Below are positions 1-10,202 of a stretch of 64,000 nucleotides of DNA, piece by piece. The notes beneath the pieces are model-generated. The model was not told where the DNA came from. It saw only the letters and a list, made by a program, of their open reading frames with translations, and did not search any database. The DNA comes from Phanerodontia chrysosporium. Its lineage: Eukaryota; Basidiomycota; Agaricomycetes; Polyporales; Phanerochaetaceae. A program made the translations under genes and the position numbers. Where the stretch lies: contig MJGA01000002.1 in the NCBI GenBank assembly GCA_001910725.1, positions 1,364,001 to 1,428,000 on the forward strand, given 5' to 3'. How positions within the stretch are numbered: the first letter of the stretch is position 1; the number at the start of each line of letters is the position of its first letter.

Positions 1-25
1 AAGAGTGTCACCACGACAGAGCGAA

Positions 26-936
26 CTACAACGAACGCACGTACCACGAATACAGTTGCACGACTTGCGCATCCTCTTCCGCACTCTTGCTCTGTTTCAC
101 TATTCTTTCCACCTCCCCACGCTCTCCTCGTAGCCGTTCAAGTTCTCGCGCACCAGACTTGATCTTCTCCTTGACGCTCTCGATATTCGCGTTGAGGACC
201 TGGAGCTTGTCATCCAACGTCTGCATCTCGAGCACCTGCGCGTCGAGTTGTGCCTCTGCGGACGGTACAGTGAGGCGCGGCTGAGGATATGCTTGGCGGA
301 GCCGTGTAAGTTTCAGGCGGGAATCTAGGATCTTCCTCGAGAGGTCCACGGATTCTTCCGTCAGAGATTTTGCCTTCAGATAGTCTACCGGGCCACGACG
401 TACTGTCAAGTTCGAGACACTAACGAGCAGTATCCAGACGTACCTTGCTCAACGAGTGGCGCGAGAGTTCTGATATTGTCGTGCATCTCCGCAAGCCTCA
501 ACTTCTTTGCCTTCAGCTCTTGCTTCTTGCGCTCGTTGAGCTCACGTTGAGCCTCGTTATCCGCTGCATATATGCTAGGTGCATCGTCATTCACAATGAT
601 CTTAATGTACGAGTCTTTCGCTTTCTGCTCAAGGTATTGAAATTTAAGCTTGCGGAAGAACGCCTGTGGACAACAGTCGGGTCAGCATCTCAACCGCGCT
701 GTACATCATATACCTACGAGCTGCGCCGCGAGGTCTACAGTGACCGAAGCCGGATCCACCAACCCGCTGCTCTCGCCCAGTGTAAGCGGCAGCTTGATGC
801 TTTCATCGGTAGTGGTCGTACGTAGATCAAACTGCTTCTGTGAGTCGACTATGTTGAGCGCAGCAATGGACAGAGTGTCTTGCAAGCGCTGCGTGGTCTC
901 AAGAACTGTCATGGGTTTCTTGTCCAGTTCGGACAT
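26..936 (-). CDS. Sos7-like kinetochore coiled-coil protein
   Basis: Three exons join in phase: 936-718, 663-444 and 402-26, giving 271 residues. The start is the ATG at 934-936 (MSELDKK), the first in-frame Met outside the basic upstream stretch. The region around residues 68-100 (LAAQLAFFRKLKFQYLEQ, then a charged coiled coil) resembles the conserved N-terminal block of fission yeast Sos7, a protein of the outer kinetochore that binds Spc7/KNL1. The remainder is almost entirely heptad-like and charged, as expected for a coiled-coil kinetochore subunit, and the length is close to that of Sos7 as I remember it. Near the 3' end a good donor (GTACGT after LYSW) lies just before the TAG at 26-28, so the true last exon may lie outside the window. 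Function is inferred from resemblance only. Confidence 0.65.
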
Positions 937-1328
937 GGTGTGGATGATAGAACCAAAAGTCGAGAAACGCGAACGCGAGCGCGTCGCCACTCCCCCACAC
1001 GCAACTCTATCATGTGACGTGCATGCACGCGCCAGCCAATCATCCAATGGCAAACTGACAGTGGCAGTGCGGCGAAAACGCTTGCATTAACGAACTACGA
1101 CTACGAGATGATGAATGTACACTTAAAACCCAAACATAATCCAACAGGGGGCAGAGTATGTTATCTACAAGGGTTCAGTGAGTCGATATATGCCCCGTTT
1201 CCCCTAACCGTCAACCATTGGTACGGTTGACGTAGTGAATATGAGGCAAGACGATCTCGCACGCGGTCAGCATCCAGAAGCACGCCTATAATATACGGTG
1301 GTACGAATACAACGGATGAGGAAAGAAA
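937..1328. other. Intergenic, no gene seen
   Basis: This stretch lies between the start of the Sos7-like gene and the 3' end of the ribosomal protein gene. Open frames here are short and have no recognisable content. It should hold the promoter of the Sos7-like gene and the L10 terminator, but I cannot point to a clear motif. Confidence 0.5.
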
Positions 1329-2137
1329 TCAAGCCCTGAGCTGGGCCCGAAGGTTGGCCTCAAGAGGACCACGGGGGCGGATGTACTGAACGTAAGCGCC
1401 ATCCCTAGGAACGAGGTCAGGAAAGGGGTTATCCTGTAGGAAAACAATCACGTACTGAAGCACACGCTTGTCCTCCTTGAGCTTGATGTAGTCCTCACGG
1501 TTCACGTTAGTGAAACCCCACTTGCGGGAGACGATGATCTTCTGGCGGCCAGGGAATTTGTAACGAGCGCGACGGAGCGCCTCGTTAACAACGGCGGCGT
1601 TCGCATCCTTGGTGCGGATGGACAGGATAATCTGACCAATGTTGACACGGGCAACAGTGCCGTATGGCTTGCCCATGCGCCACGCATACCAGTCTGAAGA
1701 CTAGATCACAGCGCTTCAATATCTTCCGTCCGATCGGACAAGAACGTAGCACTCACCGATCGGCACCAGCGCACGACAACATCTTGTTGATACGGAGGAC
1801 GTGGAAGGGGTGGACACGGACCCTCAAGTGGAACGAGTCCTTGCCGGAAGTCTTAGTGACGTACTTGTTTGCGCAAATACGAGCCGCCTCAAGAGCCTCG
1901 CTCGAGAGCTGCTCGTACTCATCGGAGACAAGGTGGACACAGTAGGGGAACTCGTCGACAGAAGCACGCTTACGTCCCAAGTCGAAGATACGAATCTGCA
2001 ACACCCATTACTATTTCGCTACGCAGACAAGGGCAAATAGAACGCACCTTCGGGTCCGGTACACCACGGTTGTACCGGGACTTGGGGTAGGGCTTGTTCT
2101 TGCAGTAGCGGTAGCAGCGAGCGGGACGGCGACCCAT
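1329..2137 (-). CDS. RPL10: 60S ribosomal protein L10 (uL16), apparent frameshift
   Basis: This is a component of the large ribosomal subunit that sits near the tRNA and peptidyl-transferase sites. The exons are 2137-2048 ([20 protein letters not shown], a near-universal uL16 start), 1995-1757 and 1700-1329. They carry the family blocks [39 protein letters not shown] and [11 protein letters not shown]. The spliced length is 701 bases, one short of a whole number of codons. Around 1676-1693 the frame that reads LQTGMRGAW must change to reach [13 protein letters not shown], because TGG GGC is represented by TGGGC (three G rather than four). Everything else is intact and the gene is essential in fungi, so a single-base consensus error is more likely than a pseudogene. 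Confidence 0.95.
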
Positions 2138-2772
2138 GTCTTGAGGATCTAGATAGGAGACCGTGTGAGCGTCATCCAGACGGCCAACTTCGCATCCATC
2201 GTTCGCAGGCGCAAATCCACCCAAAGAACGGCGAAAGCGATGGATTTGCGCATAGCCATGGCATCGTGGCACTCACTGGCGTAGGTTCGGGGGATAAGGA
2301 TGGAGTCCCGCTCGTCGACGACGCCTTTTGAGGGCCTTGAATGGAGTCGATGACAAACAGACTCTGGCTGAGTAATGCTCGGGCGCCAGAGATACCATAA
2401 TTGGAATCTCAGATTCTGTAGTGACGACGGCCATCAACGGCAAGGCATTCAGTCTGTTTCGGAGTGTCATTCATGTTGACTCCAACAGACTCCTATGGTG
2501 CCGAATTTGGCTGACAGAGCCTCTGACCTTGCACGGCCTGGGTGGATTGCACACGGCCTCACTCGCATTCTATGCGCTGATGTCCCTCGAACACTGCGAA
2601 TCATGAGTCTGCTGGCAGGATAGACCACGAAATTCTTGCGCAGTACGCCTTGTGCGCTTTGGGCTTTCCTATAAGCTGTGCGGACTTCGCACCCGCAATA
2701 CCGCCATATCGCCTTGCAGTGACCTCGCATCGAAAGCACAACTCTCTTCAGCTCCTACACGCACTCGCACCC
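2138..2772. promoter_or_regulatory. Divergent intergenic region of RPL10 and a Cys-rich gene
   Basis: These 635 bases separate two divergently transcribed genes. The open frames here have no recognisable domain. By position the stretch must hold both promoters, but no convincing TATA or known box was found. Confidence 0.4.
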
Positions 2773-3252
2773 ATGACGGCAGAGAAATTCCCCAGCCCTG
2801 ATACCTCTGCCTCGTTCCAGCCTGGGGGATCCTTCTTCCCTCAACCAGCGCCGCATACTAGCCAGATTTCGGCCGCCCCAGTCGCGATACCGTCTCCCGC
2901 ATATTTTGGTCCTAGTACAGTAGAAGGTAAAGTTCCACTTCGGAATTACTCTCCGAAGCACGGTGACATCTTCTTCCTTCTCAAGGCAATAATGTATCCT
3001 TTCCGGAACCCTCGCCACATCCACAAATGTCATTCGCTCAGGGGCATGGCCTCAATCAGGGCTACCAAGGGCAGACATTTACCTCTGAAACCCACACACA
3101 GACAGAGACGAAGGCTCATGGACCCTGCTGTTGCCCTTGCACATGGTGAGACCGTTAACTACGTGCTGTGTCTAAGTAGCTAATTTAGCCACCGCAGTTT
3201 CGCTGGCTGCTGCGCTGCTTTCTGCCTGATACCTTGCTGTGTCTGTTGCTGA
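2773..3252 (+). CDS. Small Cys-rich-tail protein (CYSTM-like), copy 1
   Basis: Exons 2773-2926, 2986-3145 and 3189-3252 join in phase to give 125 residues starting MTAEKFPSPDTS. The N-terminal two thirds is hydrophilic and rich in Pro, Ser, Gln and Thr. The last 30 residues contain a cluster (PCCCPCTC, then GCCAAFCLIPCCVCC at the very end). A polar Pro/Gln-rich body followed by a hydrophobic Cys tail is the layout of CYSTM stress-tolerance proteins, which are small, probably palmitoylated membrane-associated proteins. The third exon is only 64 bases, and the intron before it has a CTAA branch-like sequence next to its acceptor. The family call is by architecture alone; an unrelated lineage-specific Cys-rich protein is possible. 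Confidence 0.55.
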
Positions 3253-3524
3253 ATACCTACATGTACCCCTCGCCCTGGCACTCGCGCAGCACCGTCACCT
3301 ACCTCCGTCCAGCCGCGTCTTCCGCGCCCTTATCGCCAGCCCACGTGATCTCCGTTCATTTCCTCTGAGGAGGCTCCTTCCTTCCATCCTGTGTCGGCGG
3401 TTGTACTATAAGCGTGTACGATTGAACTCGAGGTTTTCATACAATCTGTTTCCTATCACGTTACATGTGTTTGACGCAAATGAACCGTTTTTTTTGCGCT
3501 AGGTTGACATACGTATATATAGTC

Positions 3525-4007
3525 ATGCCTCGTGAGGTATCGCTGCCGACGCCCCTCACCCATAGCCAAGTCCCATTCGGTATCGCTCATCACAAGCGAA
3601 TGTACCACACGCCCATCCCCCGGCCAAGCAATGTCTACCATGTGCGGCGCTCTTCTACTGATTTGCGTGGCATGTATTACGGGCGTGAGTTAACTTCTGT
3701 CCTCCATCGAGGGACCTGCCGCTTATAAGAGCTACGTGATCCTATAGCGCCTGAGATGAGGATGGCGTCGCCACCGATGGGTCCGCACCACAGTGCGCAG
3801 CCTCAGCCTACGCCTGTACTAGCGTACCCGGACGGATACCCTGGCCGTGTGCTCCACCGCAATCGCGTGCCGACGAGAAATCGATGTTGCTGCGATCCAT
3901 ACTGCTGTGACCGCTGCTGCCAGGAGTGGTGCGACAACTGCTGTGACGCATTTTGTTACCGGTGCTGCTGGTACGCTGTACTTGACAGTTGTTGCATATT
4001 CGACTAA
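3525..4007 (+). CDS. Small Cys-rich-tail protein, copy 2
   Basis: Exons 3525-3684 and 3748-4007 join through CCG to give 139 residues. The body is basic and Pro-rich, and the C-terminus has fifteen Cys within about forty residues (RCCCDPYCCDRCCQEWCDNC, then CCDAFCYRCCWYAV and SCCIFD). It lies 272 bases downstream of the other Cys-tail gene in the same orientation, so the two look like diverged tandem members of one family, probably membrane-associated. In-frame ATGs at 3465 and 3480 would extend the N-terminus. A TATATATA run at 3514-3521 sits too close to the 3525 ATG to be its TATA box, while TATAAG at 3407-3412 is better placed for a start at 3465 or 3525. Confidence 0.5.
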
Positions 4008-4718
4008 TGCACCTTGAAGTAACCGCGGCTGCTGTTATTGACGACGGCATGCTCTCGTCCTCGTGGGGCTGGGCGCAATAAAGTGTAACTTTGTAGGTCT
4101 AGGTGGATAACCAAGGATGCTACTTCCGCGGTGTTGCAGTGCTTGGTTTTGATATGTCGCTTGATTCAATCCATGCGATGCGGATCATCCAGTTTCGCAT
4201 ATGGTCAGAGCGGAAACTTCACTGCCTGCGGGCTGCGCTGTGAGGGCGAACAAACGGGTGATGGCAGTGCACCGCCTTGGCACTGAGTACTTCGGGCGAC
4301 AAGGTCCCTATTTTCTCAATGCCAAGAGACTGGAGGCACCATCGTAGAGTTCACAGGCAGTCTGGGCGGATGTCACGTCCTGAATGCACGGGTCGTTAGG
4401 CGGCAGCGGGGACGTGAGAGGATTCGGGAACACGATATGTACATCCTGATGCGCCTTGTTACACAGCCGCCACGCTCGGGGCACAGCGCGACTCGGATTA
4501 TGGCACCGAATAAAGCTCGCCCTCCGGGTCGACAATCCCCTTATTATCCCTCCTCTTAGCTGTTTGGGTTTAACCAGAATCTTCCTCTCTGTCACTTCTA
4601 ACCGTTTCACTGGTCATTATTTTTGCAAAGTCATCGTTGCTGCCCTTGGCAAAGGAAGATCACATACCCATCGATTCGTACCGACTGCCAATCGTACACC
4701 CGCTTCGCAACCTCGCCA
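4008..4718. other. Intergenic, no gene seen
   Basis: These 711 bases lie between the second Cys-rich gene and the chitin synthase activator. Open frames on both strands are short and without recognisable motifs. Pyrimidine-rich DNA at about 4550-4620 may be core promoter sequence of the downstream gene. Confidence 0.4.
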
Positions 4719-7304
4719 ATGGCCACGCCTCCTGTGCCCCCTCGTCCGTATGATTCCTACGACTCTCGCCCTGCCCGAAACCAGGCAGGACCGCCACCCG
4801 TACCCCCAATCCCCCCGGCCTTGAAGATGGACCTGGAGAGCGAGTACGGATCTGCCCCTCACTTTGAAGACCCCCTTGTCGCCCCTCGTCCGCACAAGAT
4901 ACAACCCGATCTGCCTGCAAACGTAGGCCCTCTGTGCTGCCCACGGTGCATCAGACGTGTATTGACCTCAGTATTCTGATCAGATGGCAAGGACACTGCA
5001 CGAGCAAGCGACGTCTTCCTACGGTGGACGATACTCCGGTGAATATGCGCGTACTTGGGGGGGCCCACCACCGATGAACGCAACGCCTGGATTTGCGATG
5101 CCAGGGCAAAGGGAGCCTGCGCGTGGTGCGAGTCCTCTGCCGGGGCAGGGCGCGAGCTATGGCGGCTATGGTGTAACGAGCCCACCGTCAGGCGGTTATT
5201 CGCCTTACCCACCACAGGGTTACAGCGCGCAAGTTCAATACTACCCACCTCCAAACACTGAAGACGTCCAATCATCACTAGCAGCTCTTGCCCTTGGACC
5301 ATCACCACCGCCGACGTCTCAACATCACCACCGTCACCACTCATCCATGTCTGGTTATGCGCCTCCCCCGCCAGCACAGCAGTATCCAGCTACTCCCCAA
5401 CCCCGGTCGCCGCCAAGACAGCCAGCACATACCCAAGGTCCGCCGTCTCTGACTGCACCCCTTCCCACCGTGGCTGGGCTGGCTGCGTCCTTACAAGCCG
5501 TTCAGCAACCCAACTATGACCCTGCTCAGAAGATTGCGTGGTGTCGCGATGTCCTTGCGCTTGTCAACCGCGCCGAGGCCCTTCAGGCCCCTCCATCGAA
5601 CCCCACGAATATCGCCTCTACCGATGCCCCCGTTGGCCCTATCCGCATCGAAGATCCGCAGCTGCGACCGCTGGTGGACGTCATGACCTCTCTTATCCTG
5701 CAGATTGCCGCTGTGAATCCCATGCCCAAGCCTCCGCCCGTGCACATCGCCGAAGCAGTCTACCTGCGTGCTTGCTGCGAGGCGTCGGGTGCGTTTGCGT
5801 CAGCGCATCCCCCCATCAAACGCGACCCGCGGACGGCATTCCGCGACTTCGAGTTCGCGGCAAGGAACGGCTTCCCGGCTGCGTGGTTCAAGATCGGCAG
5901 AGATTACGAAAACTTTGGTGATGTGCCGCACGCGAAGGACGCATTTGAGAGAGGTGTTAAGGCTGGTGATGAGCGTTGTCTCTATGTGAGTGTTTAGTCG
6001 TGTCCTCCTGATACCTGTGATTGATCGTTCCCGCCCGCCTCGAAGCGTATGGGCATGGCTCATCTTATGGGACAACTCGGTTTGCCACCATCTCCCGAGA
6101 CGGCCGTGCCCCTTCTTCACCGAGCTGCGACCCTCGCTTCGGTAGAGGTACCTCAGCCAGCATACGTCTACGGCTTGCTTCTTCTCCAGGAGTTCACCCA
6201 CGTCACTATTCCTCCACAATTGTTTGCCCCCTATATCCCAGCAGGGTCGTCAACGGAGCTCGAAGCTCGCAAACACCTCGAACGCGCAGCGTATCTCAAC
6301 TTTGCGCCCGCACAGTATAAGCTAGGTCACTCTTATGAGTTTGCAACACCTCCATTCCCCTTCGATGCACTCCTCAGTGTTCAATACTACTCCCTAGCGA
6401 GTCAGCAAGGCGAAATTGAGGCGGACATGGCCCTAAGCAAGTGGTTCCTGTGTGGCTCGGAAGGCGCGTTCGACAAAGACGAGGGGCTTGCCTGGACCTT
6501 CGCCGAGAAGGCAGCAAAGAAGGGGTTACCTAGTGCTGAATTTGCGATGGGCTATTATGCCGAAGTTGGCGTAGGAGGGCCAAAGGACATGGAATCGGCC
6601 AGGATGTGGTATCAAAAGGTTTGCTAGCCTGCCAGTTCCTTAGGAAAGTTCAGTGGGTTGATTACGTATGCGTAGGCTGCAGACCACGGGAACGAAGATG
6701 CAAAAGAACGTTTGCGTTCATTATCACAACCAGCACCGCAAGCGATTTCGCGTGAAGAGCATCAAAATCTTACGGAGGTCACACTTGTCAGGAAGCGGAC
6801 ACAAGCCAAGCAACGCTCCGACGCGGCCGGTGTTGCTCCTACCCAAATGTCTGCAGGTCAAGGGCAGAGAATAGTCGAGCATGCCCGTAACAGCAGTACG
6901 ACTCAAGCTCCCGCGGTTGCTGTTGCGCCTCAAGGAGCACCTTCCCCTCAACCGGCAGTAAGCCCTCGTCGACGCCCAGGCGATCTGCCACCGTCGGGAC
7001 GCCTGCTGGCAGCCCTTCGCCACAGGGGCAGACACCGCGGCCATTCGCAAATGCACCACGCTACGCACTCTCTGACCCAGGCGCGAACTCCGCGGCTGGC
7101 CCGCGTCCTGTACAGCAGCAATCTAACTTCGGTCCTCCGGGGCGTCGCAATGACTCCGCTGGTCCGCCGCAGGCATTAGACGATTACGCTCCGCAGGATG
7201 CGCCTCCACCGCAGAACAACCCTCCACGACGCGGACCACAGACATTCGCAGAGATGGGGATCACGACTGCGAAGGTCGAGGAGAAAGAGTGTATTATCAT
7301 GTGA
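4719..7304 (+). CDS. Sel1-repeat chitin synthase activator (Skt5/Chs4-like), CAAX end, apparent frameshift
   Basis: The Skt5/Chs4 family brings chitin synthase III to the plasma membrane and activates it. Exons are 4719-4922, 4984-5985, 6046-6618 and 6676-7304, about 802 codons. The first 240 residues are Pro/Tyr/Gly/Gln-rich and disordered. From about residue 250 come Sel1 (TPR-like) repeats, for example FEFAARNGFPAAWFKIGRDY, HLERAAYLNFAPAQYKLGHS and SAEFAMGYYAEVGVGGPKD. The repeats are followed by NLTEVTLVRKRTQAKQRSD, a block I associate with this family. The last residues are KECIIM-stop, a CAAX prenylation box like that of yeast Chs4, consistent with membrane attachment. Spliced length is 2408, one base short. 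Somewhere between about 6940 and 7000 the frame must shift so that the tail reads TPRPFANAPRYALSDPGA up to CIIM. I read this as a missing base rather than a dead gene. Confidence 0.85.
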
Positions 7305-7560
7305 AGTGTCTCTACTTTTCTTGCGACGGACATTATGGACGGATTGGAAGGAAAGCAGAGTAGAACGAGAAGTATCCTATATACCCCATGCCTGTCGCTT
7401 TTGGCAGACATGGCCTATAGCTAAATTATAATGTCCATTTCTAATCTCTTCAGGCTGTGAGACGTGACTGCGGAACACCGGCCCGCTTGTGGTGACTCGC
7501 CGTCCAAGGCCAAGGGCCGGGTGTCGAGTAGTGGCGTAGAAAGTATGTAAATACATGTCG

Positions 7561-7582
7561 AAAAAAAAAAAAAAAAAACAAG

Positions 7583-7628
<46 letters not shown>
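7561..7628. repeat. Poly(A) tract
   Basis: Eighteen A, then CAAG, then 46 uninterrupted A (7583-7628). It faces a run of 48 T that begins 144 bases further on. Confidence 0.95.
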
Positions 7629-7630
<2 letters not shown>

Positions 7631-7770
7631 GCGCTAAGAGTGTCAGACAGATGCTCACTGCTGAATGCGACATGAAACTGCAGACCGCCTCCAAGACAGC
7701 CCAGTAGGGAGGGGGGACGGGTGATCGATGGAGAGGGGGTGAGTGGTCGTGTGAGTCGTCGAGCATGCGC

Positions 7771-7772
<2 letters not shown>

Positions 7773-7820
<48 letters not shown>
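7773..7820. repeat. Poly(T) tract
   Basis: An uninterrupted run of 48 T, complementary to the A run at 7583-7628. Together they could form a long A:T stem with a 144-base loop, or mark two poly(A)-tailed insertions in opposite orientation. Confidence 0.95.
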
Positions 7821-7918
7821 CCTTAGCCTTCATTTTTACGCCTGTGTCGAGTGACTCGAATCATTACTGAGCACCCGAGCGCTGGGTCCTGACGGAGCTC
7901 CTTGCTGAAGGCTGCGAC

Positions 7919-9514
7919 ATGGAAAGGACGCAAAAGGCTGTAAAGTGGTACCCGCCCTCATACAACATCCGGGTTGAGCAGGTACCAATTCCGAAGTCAG
8001 TCCAGCGAAGTGTATCTTTCACGCGTCTCACTGATGTCCTACTCACATAGGATTGAACACCCAGATGATGCGATTGTCAAAATACAGGTGGAGTTGCGTT
8101 GCACTGTTGTATGGACGGTCGCTGATGGGACTACCACTCGGCAGCTAGCAGGCCTTTGTGGTAGCGATTTACACATCTATCGCGGACATGAAGACGTCGA
8201 TGCCGAGTCAGTCCGTTCGCAACGTTTACGCTAGCTCTCTGACGTCTAGTTAGACTAATTGGAGGACATGAGTTTATCGGCGTGGTCGTTGAGATGGGCA
8301 ACAACTTCAACCCCGATACCGAAGGGCGTCCTGAGCTGTATCGCACGCTCCGCATCGGCGACAAGGTTGTTTCCCCGTTCACTGTGTCATGCGGCGAGTG
8401 TCAGTGAGTTGGGAGCTTCGCATTCCTTCGTAGAAACGCCACTAACGTATTTTTCCATTCAGTTTTTGCAGGATTGGCTTTACATGTCGCTGCATCCACT
8501 CTGTTCTATTCGGGATTCCCACCCTTCCAGGCGGTCAAGCGCAATATGTTCGGGTACCAAAAGCGGGTGGCACCTTGTTCAAGGTCGACAGCGTTGTTGG
8601 AATATCTGCCATAGGCTCGGATCGCTTGTCGGATAGTTCGCTGCTCCTGCTTGCTGATATCCTTCCGACCGGTGTCTTCGCCGCTCTGCAGGCCTTGCAG
8701 CATGCGAAGATTTCTCCTATGCTGGCTGCTAGGGCATATCCATTCAGTAGTTTTGTTCCTGGCCTCGGGTATGACACGCAGGAGTCGGTGCCCCTAACAG
8801 ATACCGATCGGAGCTTAACCTTTGCAATCGTTGGGCTCGGGCCTGTGGGGATTGTGGGTACAATCGTTAGTTCAAATGGACAACTTCTCACTCATTTTTA
8901 GTGCGCTACAGTGAGCTTGTTAGACCTTCTCGGGACCATAAGGCAGACGCACGGCATCCAATATCGCGTGGTAGCTGTCGACCCGAACGAAGCTCGCCGG
9001 GAGAAGATGTCCAAGATCCTGGACACGCTAGACGTTCCAGCTGGATGCTGCTCAGTTTCAGGTATTCAACAGGCCAAGGACGTTGTTAGCAGGTGGACGG
9101 GTGATATAGGATGTAATGCGATCCTAGAGGTACGGTATTTGTGCCTCCTTACCCCGTCTTACTGATCACTGCCATTAGGTCGTCGGGAATAACAGTGCGC
9201 TAACGCTGGCCTATGAGCTGGTGCGGCCCTTTGGCTCAATCAGTTCTGTTGGCGTACACCAAGAGCCCCCTCTGCCGTTCATGGGGCGCGACCTGTACAA
9301 CAAGAACGTGTCGTTCGACTTCGGACGATGCCCAGTGAGGGCAATGCTTCCGATCGCGTCGAGAATCCTCGTCAAGTACCAGGCGGTGTTTGGGAGTGTA
9401 GGGCAAGAGGTTAGCCTGATAGAGCAGGTGGTCGGCTTGGACGATGCAGCAGAAAGCTACGAGTTGTTCGACAAGGGCAAGTGCGGCAAGATTCTGTTCG
9501 ATCCTTGGAAGTAG
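7919..9514 (+). CDS. Zinc-dependent medium-chain alcohol dehydrogenase
   Basis: This is an NAD(P)-dependent medium-chain dehydrogenase, substrate unknown. Seven exons join in phase: 7919-7995, 8051-8087, 8145-8206, 8254-8403, 8463-8853, 8902-9129 and 9179-9514, giving 426 residues. The GroES-like catalytic domain shows LAGLCGSDLHIYRG (zinc-ligand Cys), GGHEFIGVVVEMG (His-Glu zinc region) and CGECHFCRIGFTCRC, the four-Cys structural zinc lobe. The Rossmann domain shows FAIVGLGPVGI and then VVAVDPNEARREK, an Asp at the end of beta-2 that suggests NAD preference. Introns 1 and 3 use GTCAGT donors. The length exceeds the usual 350-380, mainly from insertions at about residues 155-200. Relatives include butanediol, sorbitol and formaldehyde-type dehydrogenases, and I cannot choose among them. 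No frameshift is needed. Confidence 0.85.
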
Positions 9515-10202
9515 ACTCGGCGGCCGTGCACGATGATGTCAGGCCACCAAACATGTACATACACAATGCGCAGCCAATGAGCGCCGTCAGCTCTATCTCA
9601 ATTCTCCGCCTCCCGACCCCCACACCGCGCCGAGTTCGTCATTCTATTCACAAACCTCTGCGACTATATCCTTCAGGACGCATGCGCTCCGGGTTTCCAC
9701 AACTTGTGCTGCATGCCCGCCACTCTCGGGAAGGAAAGCACGGCTGCTGTGGCTGATCAAGTCCTACGGAGCGTATCTCAGGTTCACACCATCGACAAGA
9801 CAGCATGGCAGCAATCTGCGCCATACACATGGATACCGGATGTGAGTCATCCAGGCGGGACCGAGCAGATGCGTCGGAGGGCTGTCGCGCCGACATGCCT
9901 ATATATCGTCGGGTGACTACGGAAGGGAATCGAGCGTGCCTTTACACTGCCCCCAGATTGCGCCTCTCCTCGTCCAATGGGTGGCTAAAGAACCTTCTCC
10001 TCATGCTGAAAGTGGTGCTTGCTGCTGGGTTGTCTCCCGAAGAACCCCTGTAGCGGGGAGCCGTATCCGTCATCAACAAATCTGCTAGCCTTCTGGACAC
10101 ACATATATAGGACGATCCGTCTCGCTGCACACCAGCAGAGTTAGTTCACCTCGAAAACACAACCCCCACTCAGTCGTCTCTTCTGCTTGCTTTCTTATAG
10201 AT
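9515..10202. other. Intergenic, promoter of the ADP/ATP carrier
   Basis: These 688 bases contain no recognisable gene. The last 100 bases have a TATA-like box and a pyrimidine-rich, CAAC-containing leader before the carrier ATG, typical of highly expressed fungal genes. Confidence 0.5.
10104..10109 (+). promoter_or_regulatory. Probable TATA box of the ADP/ATP carrier gene
   Basis: TATATA lies 94 bases upstream of the ATG at 10203 and is followed by a CT-rich leader. The placement fits a TATA box with a leader of some 60 bases. Inferred from position and sequence only. Confidence 0.45.

Larger units (their letters stand above)
7305..7918. other. Intergenic with facing homopolymer tracts
   Basis: These 614 bases hold the 3' end of the chitin synthase activator and the upstream region of the dehydrogenase. 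The only notable content is the poly(A) and poly(T) pair listed separately. No gene is visible. Confidence 0.5.

Noticed and set aside
7377..7833. Poly-Phe and poly-Lys open frames
   Set aside because: They are simply translations of the homopolymer tracts.
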